A stretch of 64,000 nucleotides of DNA from Inia geoffrensis (taxonomy: Eukaryota; Chordata; Mammalia; Artiodactyla; Iniidae), in contig CM070910.1 in NCBI GenBank assembly GCA_036417435.1, positions 19,223,501 to 19,287,500 of the forward strand, written 5' to 3'. The notes under the pieces are model-generated. The model searched no databases, was not told the origin of the DNA, and saw only the letters and a list, made by a program, of their open reading frames with translations. Shown one piece after another: positions 11,133 to 22,029 of the stretch. Numbering within the stretch: the first letter of the stretch is position 1; every line of letters begins with the position of its first letter. The translations under genes were made by a program, and so were the position numbers.

Positions 11133-14100
11133 ATGGGAATAGGAACATACATATTGATAATTACCTTAAATGTAAATGGACTAAATGTTCCCACCAAAAG
11201 ACACAGATTGGCTGAATGGATACAAAAATAAGACCCATATATTTGCTGTCTACAAGAGACCCACTTCAGACCTAGAGACACATACAGACTGAAAGTAAGG
11301 GGATGGAAAAAGATATTTCATGCAAATGGAAACCAAAATAAAGCTGGAGTAGCAATTCTCATATCAGACAAAATAGACTTTAAAATAAAGACTATTAAAA
11401 GAGACAAAGAAGGACACTACATAATGATCAAGATATCAATCCAAGAAGAAGATATAACAATTGTAAATATTTATGCACCCAACAGAGGAGCACCTCAATA
11501 CATAAGGCAAATACTAACAGCCATAAAAGAGGAAATCGACAGTAACACATTCATAGAAGGGGACTTTAACACCCCACTTTCACCAATGGACAGATCATCC
11601 AAAATAAAAATAAATAAGGAAACACAAGCTTTAAATGATACATTAAACAAGATGGACTTAATTGATATTTATAGGACATTCCATCCAAAAACAACAGAAT
11701 ACACATTTTTCTCAAGTGCTCATGGAACATTCTCCAGGATAGATCATAACTTGGGTCACAAATCAAGCCTTGGTAAATTTAAGAAAATTGAAATTGTATC
11801 AAGTATCTTTTCCGACCACAAAGCCATGAGACTAGATATCAATTACAGGAAAAGGTCTGTAAAAAATACAAACACATGGAGACTAAACAATACACTACTT
11901 AATAATGAAGTGATCACTGAAGAAATCAAAGAGGAAATTTAAAAATACCTAGAAACAAATGACAATGGAGACACAACGACCCAAAACCTATGGGATGCAG
12001 CAAAAGAAGTTCTAAGAGGGAAGTTTATAGCAATACAAGCCCACCTCAAGAAGCAGGAAACATCTTGGATAAACAACCTAACCTTACACCTAAGCAATTA
12101 CAGAAAGAAGAACAAAAAATCCCCAAAGTTAGCAGAAGAAAAGAAATCATAAAAATCAGATCAGAAATAAATGAAAAAGAAATGAAGGAAACAATAGCAA
12201 AGATCAATAAAACTAAAAGCTGGTTCTTTGAGAAGATAAACAAAATTGATAAACCATTAGCCAGACTCATCAAGAAAAATAGGGAGAAGACTCAAATCAA
12301 TAGAATTAGAAATGAAAAAGGAGAAGTAACAACTGACACTGCAGAAATAAAAATGATCATGAGAGATTAGTACAAGCAACTCTATGCCAATAAAATGGAC
12401 AACCTGGAAGAAATGGACAAATTCTTAGAAATGCACAAACTACCAAGACTGAATCAGGAAGAAATAGAAAATATGAACAGACCAATCACAAACACTGAAA
12501 TTGAAACTGTGATTAAAAATCTTCCAACAAACAAAAGCCCAGGGCCAGATGGCTTCACAGCCGAATTCTATCAAGCATTTAGAGAAGAGTTAACACCTAT
12601 CCTTCTCAAACTCTTCCAAAACATAGCAGAGGGAGGAACACTCCCCAATTCCTTCTACGAGGCCACCATCACCTTGATACCAAAACCAGACAAGGATGTC
12701 ACAAAGAAAGAAAACTACAGGCCAATATCACTGATGAACATAGATGCAAAAATCCTCAACAAAATACTAGCAAACAGAATCCAACAGCACATTAAAAGGA
12801 TCATACACCATGATCAAGTGGGGTTTATTCCAGGATTGCAAGGATTCTTCAATATACGCAAATCTATCAATGTGATAAACCATATTAACAAATTGAAGGA
12901 GAAAAACCATATGATTATCTTGATAGATGCAGAGAAAGCTTTTGACAAAATTCAACACCCATTTATGATAAAAACCCTACAGAAAGTAGGCATAGAGGGA
13001 ACTTTCCTCAACATAATAAAGGCCATATATGACAAACCCACAGCCAACATCATCTTCAGTGGGGAAAAACTGAAAGCATTTCCACTAAGATCAGGAACAA
13101 GACAAGGTTGCCCACTCTCACCACTCCTATTCAACATAGTTTTCGAAGTTTTAGCCACAGCAATCAGAGAAGAAAAGGAAATAAAAGGAATCCAAATCAG
13201 AAAAGAAGAAGTAAAGCTGTCACTGTTTGCAGATGACATGATACTATACATAGAGAATCCTAAAGATGCTACCAAAAAACTACTAGAGCTAATCAATGAA
13301 TATGGTAAAGTAGCAGGATACAAAATTAATGCACAGAAATCTCTGGGATTCCTATACACCAATGATGAAATATCTGAAAGTGAAATCAAGAAAACTCTCC
13401 CATTTACCACTGCAACAAAAAGAATAAAATATCTAGGAATAAACCTACCTAAGAAGACAAAAGACCTGTATGCAGAAAATTATAAGACACTGATGTAAGA
13501 AATTAAAGACGATACAAATAGATGGAGAGATATACCATGTTCTTGGATTGGAAGAATCAACATTGTGAAAATGACTCTACTACCCAAAGCAATCTACAGA
13601 TTCAGTGCAATCCCTATCAAACTACCACTGGCATTTTTCACAGAACTAGAACAAAAAATTTCACAATTTGTATGGAAACACAAAAGACCCCGAATAGCCA
13701 CAGCAATCTTGAGAACGAAAAACGGAGCTGGAGGAATCAGGCTCCCTGACTTCAGATTATACTACAAAGCTACAGTAATCAAGACAGTATGGTACTGGCA
13801 CAAAAACAGAAAGATAGATCAATGGAACAGAGTAGAAAGCCCAGAGATAAACCCATGCACATATGGTCACCTTATCTTTGATAAAGGAGGCAGGAGTGTA
13901 TAGTGGAGAAAGGACAGCCTCTTCAATAAGTGGTGCTGGGAAAACTGGACAGGTACATGTAAAAATATGAGATTAGACCACTCCCTAACACCATACACAA
14001 AAATAAGCTCAAAATGGATTAAAGACCTAAAAGTAAGGCCAGAAACTATCAAACTCTTAGAGGAAAACATAGGCAGAACACTCTATGTCATAAATCACAG

Positions 14101-14968
14101 CAAAATCCTTTTTGATCCACCTCCTAGAGAAATGGAAATAAAATCGAAAATAAACAAATGGGACCTAATGAAACTTCAAAGCTTTTGCACAGCAAAGGAA
14201 ACCATAAACAAGACCAAAAGACAACCCTCAGAATGGGAGAAAATATTTGCAAATGAAGCAACTGACAAAGGATTAATCTCCAAAATTTACAAGCAGCTCA
14301 TGCAGCTCAATAACAAAAAAACAAACAACGCAATCCAAAAATGGGCAGAAGACCTAAATAGACATTTCTCCAAAGAAGATATACAGACTGCCAACAAACA
14401 CATAAAAGAATGCTCAACTTTATGAATCATTATAGAAATGCAAATCAAAACTACAATAATATATCATCTCACACCAGTCAGAATGGCCATCATCAGAAAA
14501 TCTAGAAACAATAAATGCTGGAGAGGGTGTGCAGAAAAGGGAACCCTCTTGCACTGCTGGTGGGAATGTAAATTGATACAGCCACTGTGGAGAACAGTAT
14601 GGAGGTTGCTTAAAAAACTACAAATTGATCTACCATATGATCCAGCAATCCCACTACTGGGCATATACCCTGAGAAAACCATAATTCAAAAAGAGTCATG
14701 TACCAAAATGTTCATTGCAGCTCTGTTTACAATAACCCAGAGATGGAAACAACCTGAGTGTCCATCATCGGATGAATGGATAAAGAAGATATGGGACATA
14801 TATACAATGGAATATTACTCAGCCATAAAAAGAAACGAAATTGAGCTATTTGTAATGAGGTGGATAGACCTAGAGTCTGTCATACAGAGTGAAGTAAGTG
14901 AGAAAGAGAAAGACACATACCGTATGCTAACACATATATATGGAATTTACGGGAAAAAAATGTCATGA
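11133..14968 (+). pseudogene. L1 ORF2 (endonuclease-reverse transcriptase), disrupted
   Basis: ORF2 protein nicks target DNA with an N-terminal APE-type endonuclease and copies L1 RNA with a central reverse transcriptase; its C-terminus is cysteine-rich. Start ATG 11133 is in frame with the endonuclease, which shows GDFNTPLSPMDRSS near 11560 and the catalytic SDH near 11812. The RT spans about 12400-13500, with the fingers motif PGPDGF (12540), TRQGCPLSP (13100) and the active site FADD (13226-13237). The C-x3-C-x7-HC-x3-C region is at about 14517-14570. In-frame stops: TAA 11229, TAA 11940, TAG 12368, TAA 13496, TAG 13901, TGA 14423; one base is missing near 12093. The span is 3836 bp, about 1278 codons, close to the family norm. 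The 367 codons from 12395 to 13498, covering the RT core, are uninterrupted, but the element as a whole is dead. Confidence 0.95.
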
Positions 14969-15328
14969 AGAACCTATGGGTAAGACAGGAATAAAGACAC
15001 AGACCTACTAGAGAATGGACTTGAGGATAGGGGGAGGGGGAAGGGTAAGCTGTGACAAAGCGAGAGAGAGGCATGGACATATATACACTACCAAACTAGA
15101 TAGCTAATGGGAAGCAGCTGCATAGCACAGGGAGAGCAGCTCGGTGCTTTGTGACCACTTAGGGAGGTGGGATAGGGAGGGTGGAAGGGAGGGAGACACA
15201 AGAGGGAAGAGATATGGGAACATATGTATACGTATAACTGATTCACTTTGTTATAAAGCAGAAACTAACACACCATTGTAAAGCAATTATACTCAAAGAT
15301 GTAAAAATAATAATAATAATAAATAAAT
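14969..15328 (+). other. L1 3' UTR and tail with G-rich tracts
   Basis: Begins after the ORF2 stop and holds the usual 'gggggaggggg' block (about 15028-15048), a G-quadruplex-capable tract (15162-15194), the conserved end 'gcagaaactaacac' and a tail of taa/taaa units instead of pure A. No AATAAA is left in the 'actcaaagatg' end; the other L1 copies have 'ccaataaagatg' there. Confidence 0.85.
15162..15194 (+). repeat. G-quadruplex-capable tract in the L1 3' UTR
   Basis: Contains 'gggatagggagggtggaagg', i.e. four or more GGG runs with loops of 1 to 5 bases. The same tract is present in the other two L1 3' UTRs (32853-32884 and, on the minus strand, 51430-51460). Confidence 0.75.
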
Positions 15329-15344
15329 AAATAGCAACTGTCTC
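15329..15344 (+). repeat. 3' target-site duplication of the full-length L1
   Basis: Second copy of the 16-bp target sequence at 8147-8162. The A-rich start lies in the TAAA tail, so the exact tail/TSD junction may vary by a few bases. Confidence 0.95.
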
Positions 15345-15574
15345 AATCAGGAATTTATGAGAACTATAATTACATCTGAAGTACGGATTTTCTGGGTTAT
15401 TGAAAAAATCTTCATGTGGTTTAGTCCTTAATCATGCAATTGATAAAATGAATAAGATTTAAGGAAAAATAAAGATCCTAGCATAGTTTCAGGACCCATA
15501 GTACTGGAATAATGACTAAACAACAGACTTAAAGACTAAAATTCTGGTCTAAAGCATATTATTTTTGTATGTGT

Positions 15575-15680
15575 TTTCCAAATCTTTAAAATGGGAATAG
15601 CAATGCATTATTTCAGGGATTACATGAGAATATGTGTGATTTACACAGCCTATTTTTTGGGTGAATAAATAAATAATCCT
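15575..15680 (-). mobile_element. MIR SINE fragment, minus strand
   Basis: 'ccaaatctttaaaatgggaa', 'attacatgagaatatgtgtg' and 'gggtgaataaataaat' match the MIR complement (catctgtaaaatggg, attaaatgaga, ctcaataaat). It is short and diverged. Confidence 0.5.
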
Positions 15681-15689
15681 ATCATCCAA

Positions 15690-16170
15690 ATACAACTAAT
15701 ATTGTAATTATAATACATTCTTTCTAACCAGTAATACTGTTAATATTAATATAGAATAATTTTAAGAGGCAGCCTACTATCACTTACTACTGTATAATAA
15801 ACATTTTTTACCATTTTTATGTTGCCATTTAACCATGAGTTTGAAGGCCATATAATGTTCCACTGAGTGGAGCTATCCTAATTTACATAAGCATTCCACA
15901 ACTATTCCTTTATTTTGAGGTGTGGGGTTATTTTTGCTTTTTGTAATTATGCATAGCACCTTAATGAATTTGTTCAAGCATATAATTTTCTCCATATTTC
16001 CAATTATTTCTATAGAAAATAGAATTCCTTAGAAAAGATTATAAGTATTTTTATTTTCAATTCACACGACAGATTGCTTTCCAGTTTGTGGAAGAGCAAT
16101 CTACCACCAAAGTGGAAGAATACCAGTTTCAAACTCTTTGCAACTTTCAGTATTCATTATTTAATAGACT
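15690..16170 (-). mobile_element. Old L1 (L1M-type) 3' region, minus strand
   Basis: The plus strand shows the familiar complement of an old L1 3' region: 'ccatataatgttccactgag', 'tttacataagcattccacaac', 'gtaattatgcatagcacc', 'gacagattgctttccagttt' (quoted in part). No frame survives. Confidence 0.45.
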
Positions 16171-16794
16171 TTTCCCAATTTAATAGGCTCCAAAATATCA
16201 TTATTATACTGAAATCTTAAAACAATGTCCCTAATAACATAGCTGTTTTTAAGAAATGAGATCTTCCTTTTCAAATTCTTGAGGTAGTAAAATTAAGCAG
16301 CAAAGTCCACAGTTCAAAGTGTTAAATAAGCATCCTCTATATCTCTTCTTTCAGTTTCAACATGTTATCAACAAATGCAATAATTATTTGAGGAGTTCAA
16401 CATATAGATCCAAAAATTTACTAAGGGTAGCTAAGATCTGGGAGGAGTACATAGCTTAATTTTTGAGACTGATGGCAAGAAACCATGTCCAATGCAGAGC
16501 ATTTCTCAGTCCAGAGAGAGGATTCAGGACTGATGACTCAAACACCTGCCCTAGACCCACTCTCTCTCATATAAAATGGCTACAGGGTAATGGTTTGCAG
16601 TCACATCTTTCACAATATACCTGAGAGAAATGAACCATATATTTTTATTTTCGTAAGACTAACAGGGCCTTATCTTGACTAAAAATAGTTTAATTACTGT
16701 CACAAGTGGAATATTGTAAGGTTTTAAGCTGCAGGAAGGAGTCATCAAACAACAATACAAGTCTAATGGCTCCAAATATTCTGTACAATTTACT
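16171..16794. other. Unassigned sequence
   Basis: No supported gene, RNA or repeat seen. Confidence 0.45.
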
Positions 16795-16960
16795 CTATGT
16801 GTGTTGAGTGTCTAATGAGATCTTGGCAGTATGGAGGAGACAGGACTACATGGCATGAACTGTGCCTTCAAGGAGTTTCAATTTGGGTTGGGAAACAAAT
16901 GTTACATCCCATTTAAAACAATTAAATACTGGATAAATCAAAGGAAGAAAAGTACTTTTG
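16795..16960 (-). mobile_element. L2 (LINE-2) fragment, minus strand
   Basis: 'ggaggagacaggactacatg', 'gtgccttcaaggagtttcaa' and 'ggttgggaaacaaatg' match the complement of the L2 3' region (ccctgccttcaaggagctcacaatctgg). Ancient and short. Confidence 0.45.
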
Positions 16961-17384
16961 ATTTCATGGTTTTCTGGTAGATTTTATTTGATGTTTTTGT
17001 CACAAAGAAATATGTAGCTTGAAGACTTAAGGAGATGAAAAGAGAATTTCATCAAATAATGGTTTGCCTTTAAACTATAAAAGTTTTATTCTCTCTATTG
17101 ATTATTTCTACCGCTACATAGCTTAAAAACCTGTGCATGTCCCTGAGTTGAGTGATCTGAATGTGAACATACAAAGGAAAAAAGTAAGAATCTTCCTACT
17201 TCTTGAATGCATAGAAACAGTGACAAATGGTTCTTGGGAAGCTGTCCTTCAGAAAGAAACCTTTACCAGGGAAGTCCAGATAGAGGGGTTTCTATCTTGA
17301 TCTCTCTTCTGTCAGAAAGAAAAAAGAATACATGCTCTGAAACACAGAAAATTTCCTACGCTTTGGCATTTTCAAAAAGAAATA
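16961..17384. other. Unassigned sequence
   Basis: No supported feature between the L2 remnant and the CHR-2 SINE. The open frame from 17207 runs into the SINE and is not considered real. Confidence 0.45.
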
Positions 17385-17611
17385 GGGCTTCCCTGGTGGC
17401 GCTGTGGTTGAGAGTCCGCCTGCTGATGCAGGGGATACGGGTTCGTGCCCCGGTACGGGAGGATCCCACATGCCGTGGAGCGGCTGGGCCCGGGAGCCGT
17501 GGCCACTGGGCCTGCGCGTCCAGAGCCTGTGCTCCGCAACGGGAGAGGCCACAGCAGTGAGGCCCGCGTACCGCAAACCGCCCCCCCCAAAAAAAACAAA
17601 CAAAAAAATAA
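17385..17611 (+). mobile_element. CHR-2-type tRNA-Glu SINE
   Basis: Starts 'gggcttccctggtggcgc' with a tRNA-derived head (A-box-like 'tggcgctgtgg', B-box-like 'ggttcgtgcccc'), followed by the long GC-rich CHR-2 body ('cggagcctgtgctccgcaac' type) and a C8/A-rich tail. The tail is unusual in having 'ccgccccccccaaaa' before the A run. A weak possible TSD, 'attttcaa', lies at 17368-17375 and 17612-17619. Open frames on both strands through it are GC artefacts. Confidence 0.93.
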
Positions 17612-18074
17612 ATTTTCAAGGTCTGAGTAACAGTATGTATCTCAGTAAAGAACTCACTAGTTCTGCTTATCTGAAAAGCAGATGGTGTGGCAAATAAAAA
17701 GTAAAAAACTTTTCTGAAGGTATTCCTTTTACAAAATGCTAAATGGATTCTTCATCCCTTATATTTGTGTTGTTCTGTCTCTCTCTTTTTTTTTTTTGGA
17801 TAACCATATAGAAGTCAGTGTTTTTCCAGAATGGCAATTAAATATAGATTGAGGTGAGAATTATGCATACTTGCATACTCCACTATACACAAGTTGCTAT
17901 TACAAAACTCATTGGTAACGTCATGTGTATGAGGGAATGTTGCACAGACAGTATCAGGCAGTTTGGTTGAATTACTCAGAACAGTAGAAGTCTCTGCATG
18001 GGAGGCTATTGCTGAGTAGCACACTAGGCTGACACTCATATAAAATGAACTTTATCAGGTTTTCTGTGTCACAG
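17612..18074. other. Unassigned sequence
   Basis: No supported feature. A short T-run lies near 17786-17800. Confidence 0.45.
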
Positions 18075-18179
18075 TGTGCCACATTATATAGAGAGTACAG
18101 TGGAAAACAGCCCCTGCATTTAAGAAGCTTGCAGTGTAGTTTAATAAAATATATATATATGAAGGTGGAATAAAAATAT
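18075..18179 (-). mobile_element. L2 fragment, minus strand
   Basis: 'gcccctgcatttaagaagct' and 'tgcagtgtagtttaataaaa' resemble the L2 complement (ccctgccctcaaggagcttacagtctag). A short TA run follows. Tentative. Confidence 0.4.
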
Positions 18180-18455
18180 GTCGAACACCTAACTGTCAAG
18201 CATTATGCTAACTGCTTTTCTGTGTCAACCCATTCAGCACCCTCAACTATATGGGGGCTTTGTTGTTCTCTCCATTGACTTCCTATAGCAATTAAAACCC
18301 AAACTCCTTACTACCATTAAAGGCCCCACAAGATTTGATCCCTTCCCTCCTCAGCATCCTCACCCCTACCAGTATGATCATAGCCCTTGTTCACAGCATA
18401 AAGACTTGAACCCAAGTCCAGGTGTTCAAAGCCAATGTTTTCTTCCTTCTCTCTA
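18180..18455 (+). mobile_element. MIR SINE apparently split by an L2 fragment
   Basis: MIR 5' core at 18183-18255 ('aacacctaactgtcaagcat', 'aacccattcagcaccctcaa') and MIR 3' text at about 18386-18455 ('gaacccaagtccaggtgttc'). Between them, 18262-18385 reads like L2 ('aaaacccaaactccttacta', 'aaggccccacaagatttgat'). The nesting is inferred from consensus memory. Confidence 0.45.
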
Positions 18456-18564
18456 AATATCTAATTTGGCATGGTCAAATAGTAACACAAAGAGCTTATG
18501 AGTAAATATAAAGTAAATGGCATAATAACAAGCATTTATAGAAAAATAACTCCAGACTGGCTTG

Positions 18565-18715
18565 TCAGAGACTGCTTTCAAGAAGGAGTTGGCCTTGAAC
18601 TGAGCCTTGGAAAATGGGTCATCTTGGGATTGGCAGAAAAAAGGAACTGGGTGAACACAGACAGAAGGGACACACATGCCATCTCTGGGATGGTAGGGAG
18701 AACATTCTGGTAGAA
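18565..18715 (-). mobile_element. L2 fragment, minus strand
   Basis: 'gaaggagttggccttgaact', 'gagccttggaaaatgggtca' and 'gggagaacattctgg' follow the L2 complement (ttgagctgggccttgaaggatg, gaagggcattccagg). Confidence 0.55.
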
Positions 18716-18759
18716 GATGATTGAAGTACACTGAATTTTGAATTATTGTACCCACATTT

Positions 18760-18880
18760 CAGTACGAACATTGCCATTTATCAGCTAGGTGGCTTGGCAA
18801 TCGTATAACTTCTTTGATTTTCAATTTTCACATTAGTAAAATTTGCTCTACCCCACTGTGTTAATATGATTAATGGAAAT
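18760..18880 (-). mobile_element. MIR SINE fragment, minus strand
   Basis: 'tttatcagctaggtggcttgg' and 'tcaattttcacattagtaaa' match the MIR complement (agctgtgtgaccttgg, cagtttcctcatctgtaaaa) in order. Confidence 0.55.
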
Positions 18881-19010
18881 ATATATATATATATGAATAA
18901 TATATATTACTAATGTGTAATATAATAATATAATTTAATACATAATATGATTATAACATATAGCATATATATTCATATATATAAATATATGTGTATAAAT
19001 GTATACCTGA
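18881..19010. repeat. AT-rich low-complexity tract
   Basis: About 130 bp of TA dinucleotides and near-palindromic AT words (tatatat, aatatata, catatata), with almost no G or C. Confidence 0.85.
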
Positions 19011-20084
19011 AAGCACTTGAAAAATGTATAGCTCTCTGAAAGCAAAAGACAACTGTAGCATAAATAGAAGAAAGCAAATAGCAGAAAACTTAACTAATGC
19101 CAGTTAATATAAGTAAACAATTACATAAATGAGAAACTGTTATGATTATGACCCAGTAATTAGAAAATCAAGGAGAGACTTACAAGGAGAAAAATGCATC
19201 CCCATATATGAGTAAGATAACCATGTCCTGATTTGGAAATTAGGTTCTCAGGTAAGAGAGATAGGAAGCATGCCTCCTGGATTCCATGGATATATTTTAA
19301 TTGTCCATTTTCCAAAAACCTTCTTGTCAAATGTACAAATAGCTACCATTTTGTGAAATAAATGTTATTGAGAGGTGATTAAAGGAAACAAAATAAACAA
19401 CCACTTGAAAGGAACTTAGTGAGTTCCCCGGAGTGCACAGAATTTCTGGGACAATTTCAATTCCATTTCAGACTCGAAAGGTGAAGGCTCCAGGATGTCA
19501 CCTCAGGCCAGTAGGAGAAAAGTCTCCAATTCCTTGCAGGAAGCCTGTAAGGAGTCTCTGCCTAGCCAAGCTCTGGGGCTCTTTTTCAGTGCCTGGAAGC
19601 ACTGTAGGTAAGTACATGAATATTAAAGCCTGAGAAACTGACAATAGCAAAATAACTGCTTAAGCTAGCATACTACTACATTTTGCCTGGATTTTTCTAT
19701 TTATTTTATATATTGCTCCTTTATTATATTTCTGTATTTTGTCTCTTATAGGAGAGTAATACTATTTAAAATAAATATATACCAAAAAATTTCTAAAGCA
19801 TGCTAAATGCTTTTAATCTTAGAAGAGGGAGAATAAAAGGAGTCAAAGAAGGTCATCCTCCTGGTGACAGGGACAGTACACTGCAGGAAAATTGTCAAGG
19901 GGAACCTTGCAAATTCAACTTACTGGAGTGAAGGCACATTAGAGGGACACTGAGGCCAGGAGAGGAGAAAGCACTTATAATCATATTTTTATCCTCTGCC
20001 TAGAGGTTAAAAAGCAGGTTAACTACCCTTGGAAGTACTAAATCAATAAAGTGATAAGGCTAGAAAGCATTTATCTTTGCTTTA
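19011..20084. other. Unassigned sequence with one splice-site pair
   Basis: No repeat or known gene recognised. 'ttccatttcag' (19461-19471) and 'tag|gtaagta' (junction 19607/19608) are good 3' and 5' splice signals 136 bp apart, with an open frame between them (frame of ATG 19433). No homology was recognised, so an exon is not called. Confidence 0.3.
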
Positions 20085-20230
20085 CTAATAAGTATTGAGA
20101 ACTTACTCTGCACATATCACCATTCTAGGTGCACTGTGTGCACAAAATTACCCAGCCTCATAATCTGCCTTCACGGTACTTACAGTCTAGTAGAGGAATC
20201 AGGTCTGATACATAAGGAGTAATCCCACAA
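20085..20230 (-). mobile_element. L2 3' end fragment, minus strand
   Basis: 'tattgagaacttactctgca', 'caccattctaggtgcactgt' and 'ggtacttacagtctagtaga' follow the complement of the L2 3' end (tattgagcacctactatgtgcc, gagcttacagtctagtggg). Confidence 0.55.
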
Positions 20231-21049
20231 GGCTGTCTAGATGTAAGCTAGTTGAGAGTTACAGATGATGAAAGTGGTTTATTGAGGTGATGAACTAGAA
20301 GATTCCGTTAACAGTTACAGAAATGGCCAATGGCTATAAAGATCTACAGTCTGCCTGGAGACAAAGTTCTCCTCAGTTTGGGAGACATAACCTTAGGACA
20401 GATCAATGGCAGAATAAAATAAAAAAAAAAAATCCTAACGAGAACTAAATTGAAAAAATTTCCCCTGCACCACATGGTGTGTCACAAGGGACACTACTGT
20501 TCAAGGAGGGTAATTTTCCTATAAGAAGAATAAGGGCAGACCAAGAATACGCTTGCTGAAGTCCAGGGTTTGTATGAGAATACAACCCTAGATCCACTGA
20601 TTAATCAGCTAGAAATTTCTTTCTCCCTCTACCATGAGAAGAGAAGCACTGGTCATCCGCAAAGATATCTGAGGTTCTGTAATAAGACAACATAACTGGG
20701 CCTGTATCGCAATGAAAGCTGACAAGGTTATGCAGCTGACCTTCTGTCTCAGACTCTAGGCTTGCATTAGGAGTTGCATTTACAGTGAATGTCCATTAAT
20801 CAATATATTTTCCAATCACATTCTGAAAGGAGATGAGTTCTCCCTAAATAAATGATAGCATTCCAAGACCACTTAACCATACATTAAATCATTTAAAGCT
20901 ATAACTTGAAAGAAAACAATTTCCAAATACAGAACATTCTGTTATTGGTGCAGACCAAATTCCATTGTAACAAAACCTCAGAGACTGTTTGGTCTCTTTC
21001 GTTGCACAAAGATTTGATGTATGTATGAGCTATTTCTAAGACTCTCTGG
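20231..21049. other. Unassigned sequence
   Basis: No supported gene, RNA or repeat. Confidence 0.45.
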
Positions 21050-21215
21050 ACTAAGAGGTGAGAGATCTGGGCTTTACCTAAGCTTTCCAATCACTGTGTG
21101 ACCTGGGTGCTGACATTCAGTCTCCAAAACTTCCAAGTCCCAGTCTGTCAAATAAGCCAGTTGAATGAGTTATCTTCCACGTCCCTTCTTATTCTTAACA
21201 TTTCTTAACATTTGC
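21050..21215 (-). mobile_element. MIR SINE, minus strand
   Basis: 'gagatctgggctttacctaa', 'tcactgtgtgacctgggtgc', 'cagtctgtcaaataagccag' and 'ccacgtcccttcttattctt' follow a MIR-type complement (ctgtgtgaccttgggc, tcatctgtaaaatgag, aggtcccttccagctc). Confidence 0.5.
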
Positions 21216-21617
21216 AATAGTGCAAACTTCAAAATTCTGATTTTCGTGAAGTTAAACATATTGTAATTTGTTGTATAAAAACTATTACAAAATACAAATA
21301 CTGTGCTAAAACTGAAAAATACTAATATACCAAAGATTCCAGTCCCTTAGAGGCAAATTATTAATGACATATGTTTGTGAGTTGCATGTCCTTTTAAATA
21401 GTTTATTTGTCTCTTGAGTAGTCCCTTTTATAACTCCAAGTTTCTAAGAATCATTTACATTAAATAACAGTTATAAACAAGGTTTTCAAATACCTGGTTT
21501 GAAAAAGATAAGGTTATTTGCTTGTCACCATGATTTTTCACTACTGATTACAATGTTTTCTTCAGTTATTTATAACTCGCTCCTGTCTATTTGTTTGTGT
21601 TATACATTTTAAGTACA
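21216..21617. other. Unassigned AT-rich sequence
   Basis: No supported feature. Confidence 0.4.
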
Positions 21618-21650
21618 GGACTCTCAACCACTGTGCCACCAGGAAAGCCC
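21618..21650 (-). mobile_element. CHR SINE head, 33-bp fragment, minus strand
   Basis: The minus strand reads 'gggctttcctggtggcacag' then 'tggttgagagtcc', the first 33 bases of CHR-2 with two differences. Everything after the A-box region is missing, including the A tail, so this is a deletion remnant of an insertion. Confidence 0.8.
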
Positions 21651-21659
21651 CCAGTTGCT

Positions 21660-22020
21660 TATTTTTTAACCCTACCTATTGTAAAATATAAACTATAACA
21701 CAGAAAAGCTCACAAAATATAAATGTGCAGCCCAAAGATTTCTCCCATGGAAAATACCCATAAAAATATCACTCAGATCAAGAAAGAGATCCTAGCAGCT
21801 CCCCTCATGCCTACTCCAGGTCCTTATTCTTCTTCTTTCAAGTAACCACTATCCTAATTTATTTATTCCTCTAGCTTTTTTTACATTCTCACCACTAAGC
21901 AGGTATTCCTAAGCACTATAGGTTTAATTAAACCTGCCTTCATAGTTTATCTGACTTTAATCCCGAACAACACGTTTGCAAGATTTGTTTTCTCTTGCAT
22001 GAATTCTGTTTATAAATATA
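21660..22020 (-). mobile_element. Old L1 (L1M-type) 3' region, minus strand
   Basis: 'cactcagatcaagaaagaga', 'caagtaaccactatcctaat' and 'gcaagatttgttttctcttg' keep the order of the old L1 complement (acccagatcaagaaacagaac, ggtaaccactatcctgac, gtgagattcatcc). Confidence 0.5.
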
Positions 22021-22029
22021 CATCCATTT

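Larger units (their letters stand above)
8163..15328 (+). mobile_element. Full-length L1 (LINE-1) retrotransposon
   Basis: A 7.17-kb element with the complete order 5' UTR (8163-10181), ORF1 (10182-11074), a 58-bp spacer, ORF2 (11133-14968), 3' UTR (14969 to about 15300) and a short TAA-rich tail. It begins 'gggggcttccgggaagatgg', the expected L1 5' end with a YY1-type motif. A perfect 16-bp TSD flanks it (8147-8162 and 15329-15344). Both ORFs carry stops and frameshifts, so it cannot move by itself. The 2-kb 5' UTR is long compared with the roughly 0.9 kb of human L1. The intact ends and clean TSD suggest moderate age. Confidence 0.97.
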
